DNA from: Bacillota bacterium
Lineage (GTDB): Bacteria > Bacillota > Clostridia > Oscillospirales > Acutalibacteraceae
Reading direction: 5' to 3'
Length of the DNA stretch: 64,000 bases
NCBI GenBank assembly: GCA_023418995.1
Contig: JAEZYP010000065.1
Location: 1 to 64,000, forward strand
Shown here: positions 62,304 through 64,000 of the stretch, piece by piece
How the letters are laid out: each line of letters opens with the position of its first letter
How positions within the stretch are numbered: position 1 is the stretch's first letter
Made by a program: the position numbers and the translations under genes
The notes under the pieces: model-generated
What the model was told of the DNA's origin: nothing
The model's input: the letters and a program-made list of their open reading frames with translations, nothing else
Databases searched by the model: none

Positions 62304-62558
62304 ATGCGTTCTTTATCGAGCTTGCCTAATATCGGAAGAATCACCGAAGCGCTGCTGAACGATGCAGGAATTGAGACGGCGGAAGACCTGCTGCGTCTGG
62401 GTAGCCGGGAAGCTTTTCTCCGACTGCGCCTAAAGGATGAAACGCTCTGCCTTCGTATGCTTTACGGTCTGGAAGGGGCGGTTCAGGGGATTCAGGACAC
62501 ACGGCTTTCTCCCGATGTTAAGGAGGAGTTAAAAGCTTTCTTTAATAGCCTATCCTAA
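62304..62558 (+). CDS. TfoX C-terminal-domain protein
   Basis: An 84-residue stand-alone TfoX_C domain: LSSLPNIGRITEALLNDAGIETAEDLLRLGSREAFLRLRLKD with the helix-hairpin-helix-like LPNIG motif. In competence regulators this is the C-terminal half; alone it is common in Firmicutes with unknown role. GAGAGG and GGGG occur before the ATG. Between tetR and the VOC gene. Confidence 0.87.
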   Translation: MRSLSSLPNIGRITEALLNDAGIETAEDLLRLGSREAFLRLRLKDETLCLRMLYGLEGAVQGIQDTRLSPDVKEELKAFFNSLS

Positions 62559-62583
62559 AAATTCTAAGAAATGAGACGACGAA

Positions 62584-62937
62584 ATGCTAAGCTATGATAA
62601 TTACTTCTTTCCCGTGGATAATATATCCGAAGCCAAGGAATTTTACCAAAAAATCGGACTGGAGCTGAAGTTTGATTTTTCTGATATGGGCATGGCAGCA
62701 TATCAGGTAGGAAACGAGGAGGCCGCGATTATTCTAAAAGACCGTCGGCATTTCCCCGACGCTAAGCCTACCGTGTGGTTCGTAGTTGATAGTGTGGCAG
62801 AAGAATACGCTATGTTGACAAAAAAGGGAATCCGGTTTTTATCTGAGCCATTTCAGATTCATACCGGAACGGCGGTGGAATTTGAGGACCCATTTGGAAA
62901 CCGTATGGGAATTACAGATTATAAAAAGCCAGATTGA
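62584..62937 (+). CDS. VOC-family protein (glyoxalase/bleomycin-resistance fold)
   Basis: A 117-residue single VOC domain: FFPVDNISEAKEFYQKIGLELKFDFSDMGMAAYQVGNEEAAIIL ... PTVWFVVDSVAEEYAMLTKKGIRFLSEPFQIHTGTAVEFEDPFGNRMGITDY. The C-terminal FEDPFGN motif is typical; the N-terminal His is absent, so glyoxalase chemistry is unlikely. Possibly a drug-binding protein. Third in the TetR operon. Confidence 0.88.
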   Translation: MLSYDNYFFPVDNISEAKEFYQKIGLELKFDFSDMGMAAYQVGNEEAAIILKDRRHFPDAKPTVWFVVDSVAEEYAMLTKKGIRFLSEPFQIHTGTAVEFEDPFGNRMGITDYKKPD

Positions 62938-62952
62938 AAGGAAACATATATT

Positions 62953-63192
62953 ATGAAAATATGTATCGCATGCGGAATGCCCATGGAAAAGCCTGCCGAC
63001 TTCGCCAAGGGAGACGAAAGAAAAGATTACTGCGTCTACTGCGCAAAACCGGACGGTTCTATGAAGACTTATGAGGAAGCACTGGAGGGAATGACCAATT
63101 TTATGGTCAGTACGCAAGGCATCGACCCTCAGGCGGCACGCGCCGCCGCAAAGGACGCGATGGCGAAGCTTCCTGCCTGGAAAGAAAAATAA
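62953..63192 (+). CDS. Putative zinc-ribbon domain protein
   Basis: A 79-residue protein: CIACGMPMEKPADF (CxxC at residues 4-7) and DYCVYCAKPDGSMKTYEEALEGMTNFMV (second CxxC), the pattern of the zinc-ribbon_2 family, followed by a helical tail. AAAGGAA precedes the ATG. Last recognisable member of the TetR-led operon. Function unknown. Confidence 0.8.
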   Translation: MKICIACGMPMEKPADFAKGDERKDYCVYCAKPDGSMKTYEEALEGMTNFMVSTQGIDPQAARAAAKDAMAKLPAWKEK

Positions 63193-63277
63193 CGCTCTCC
63201 CATCTCATTGCTCCCGATGATAAATTCATTTAAAATGCGGATACTATTTTAAACTAATTTAAAAAGGAAGCATGAAA

Positions 63278-63421
63278 ATGGATAACAAAAAGAAAAGCAC
63301 CGCAAACGGAAAAAAGCAGGAAGGGTCCTTCCATTCCAAAAAAATAAAGCATGACCCGCAGGCGGAGGGGGCCAGAGCGGTATTTGGTCTGCATGATTCA
63401 AATCCGGAAAAAGAAAAATGA
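63278..63421 (+). CDS. Small basic protein (CPC_1213-like), 47 residues
   Basis: ATG at 63278 (AAGGAAG 7 nt upstream; another ATG 6 nt earlier is too close) encodes MDNKKKSTANGKKQEGSFHSKKIKHDPQ, then a short acidic end with GARAVFGLHDSN. The KIKHDPQxEGARAxFGL segment matches a small clostridial family I know as CPC_1213-like; I could not check this. Its TGA overlaps the following HD gene start (ATGA). Confidence 0.65.
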   Translation: MDNKKKSTANGKKQEGSFHSKKIKHDPQAEGARAVFGLHDSNPEKEK

Positions 63422-64000
63422 GTCAAAAGTTAGTAATATTCCATGAAATAGAACAGCATTTGCTGAACGACAAAAGACCGTCCGAATACTTTAACCGTAT
63501 TCCGGACGGCTCCTGGTTGCAAGAATATCCTTTTTCCATGCTTGGACGCTTGAAAACAACGGAACAGAACCCAAAATACCACCCGGAAGGAAGCGTGTGG
63601 AACCATACCATGCTGGTGGTTGACGCGGCCGCCGCAGAGAAAGAAAAAAGCAGCAATCCCAGAGTTTTTCTATGGGCGGCCCTGCTGCACGATATCGGCA
63701 AACCGGACACGACCCGTGTCCGCAAGGGGAAAATCACGTCGTATGACCATGATCGGCTGGGCGCAAAGCTGGCAGCCGATTTTTTAAGGGAATTTGATTG
63801 CGAGGAAGAATTTATCCGCGATGTATCCGCTTTGGTCCGGTGGCATATGCAGCTGCTTTTTGTAACGAAGTCCCTCGCATTCGCAAATGTGGATAAAATG
63901 CTTTCGCAGGTCAGTGTGGAGGACGTCGGTTTGCTTGGGTTGTGTGACCGTATGGGCAGACTTGGCGCCGACAGAGCAGAAGAGGAAAAGAACGTTGCTC
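63418..64000 (+). CDS. HD-domain protein, partial (cut by the window edge)
   Basis: The 3' end lies outside the window; 194 codons are visible from ATG 63418, which overlaps the upstream TGA by 4 nt. The metal-dependent phosphohydrolase signature is complete: NPKYHPEGSVWNHTMLVVD (His 63), WAALLHDIGKPDTT (His91-Asp92) and SYDHDRLGA, with EFIRDVSALVRWHMQL further on. It resembles the HD domain attached to or neighbouring CCA-adding tRNA nucleotidyltransferases, but here it stands without the nucleotidyltransferase. Substrate unknown. Confidence 0.88.
   Translation, partial: MSQKLVIFHEIEQHLLNDKRPSEYFNRIPDGSWLQEYPFSMLGRLKTTEQNPKYHPEGSVWNHTMLVVDAAAAEKEKSSNPRVFLWAALLHDIGKPDTTRVRKGKITSYDHDRLGAKLAADFLREFDCEEEFIRDVSALVRWHMQLLFVTKSLAFANVDKMLSQVSVEDVGLLGLCDRMGRLGADRAEEEKNVA

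Overview
The window looks like chromosomal DNA of a low-to-mid GC, spore-former-type Clostridia; this is an inference. It rests on the block hprK / PHP phosphatase / murB / rapZ / whiA / dnaE / pfkA, anaerobe oxygen-defence proteins (reverse rubrerythrin, rubredoxin, bacteriohemerythrins), a Na+-pumping decarboxylase membrane pair, strong AGGAGG ribosome sites and frequent TTG starts. I see no transposase, phage gene, rRNA or CRISPR array. Most genes lie on the minus strand.

Layout. 1-4.3 kb: tRNA-Asp and tRNA-Thr, then an ABC exporter operon (ATPase, membrane-anchored surface protein, FtsX-like permease). 4.5-8 kb: asnB and an AraC/DUF1836 pair. 8.2-9.9 kb: gamma and beta subunits of a Na+-translocating decarboxylase. 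10-13 kb: small proteins and gdhA. 13.2-22.8 kb: the conserved core block. 23-29 kb: secD/secF, a PLP aminotransferase, a hemerythrin, asnS. 29-32 kb: tRNA-Ser, a lipoprotein esterase, and an oxidative-stress operon (reverse rubrerythrin, rubredoxin, hemerythrin) behind a sigma-A promoter with a Fur/PerR-type palindrome. 32-39.7 kb: flavin amine oxidase, HAD hydrolase with an apparent ATT start, small unknown proteins, MATE exporter with divergent AraC regulator, DivIVA-like protein.

39.7-51.7 kb is the most distinctive part, a fucose/glycan cluster. manC, gmd and fcl cover GDP-mannose to GDP-L-fucose. Beside them are three tandem NodZ/FUT8-like (GT23-type) fucosyltransferase paralogues, only one of which keeps the full donor-site signature; an aminoglycoside-phosphotransferase-fold protein lacking its catalytic residues; a thiamine-diphosphate E1 alpha/beta pair with no E2 or E3; a sugar epimerase/dehydratase; and a membrane acyltransferase. 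No flippase, polymerase or initiating transferase is present, so the product may be a decoration on a protein or pre-existing glycan (inference).

51.8-64 kb: mntH/mntR, a BspA-type leucine-rich secreted protein, GyrI-like and AraC-GyrI-DUF3788 regulators, a GT2 protein without a visible DxD, a tandem crcB fluoride-channel pair, a PAP2 phosphatase, an M14 peptidoglycan peptidase, a TetR-led operon, and a small protein overlapping an HD-domain gene cut by the window edge. Many promoters, terminators and palindromes can be read directly. A CCCGGC-loop-GCCGGG palindrome recurs downstream of several genes.
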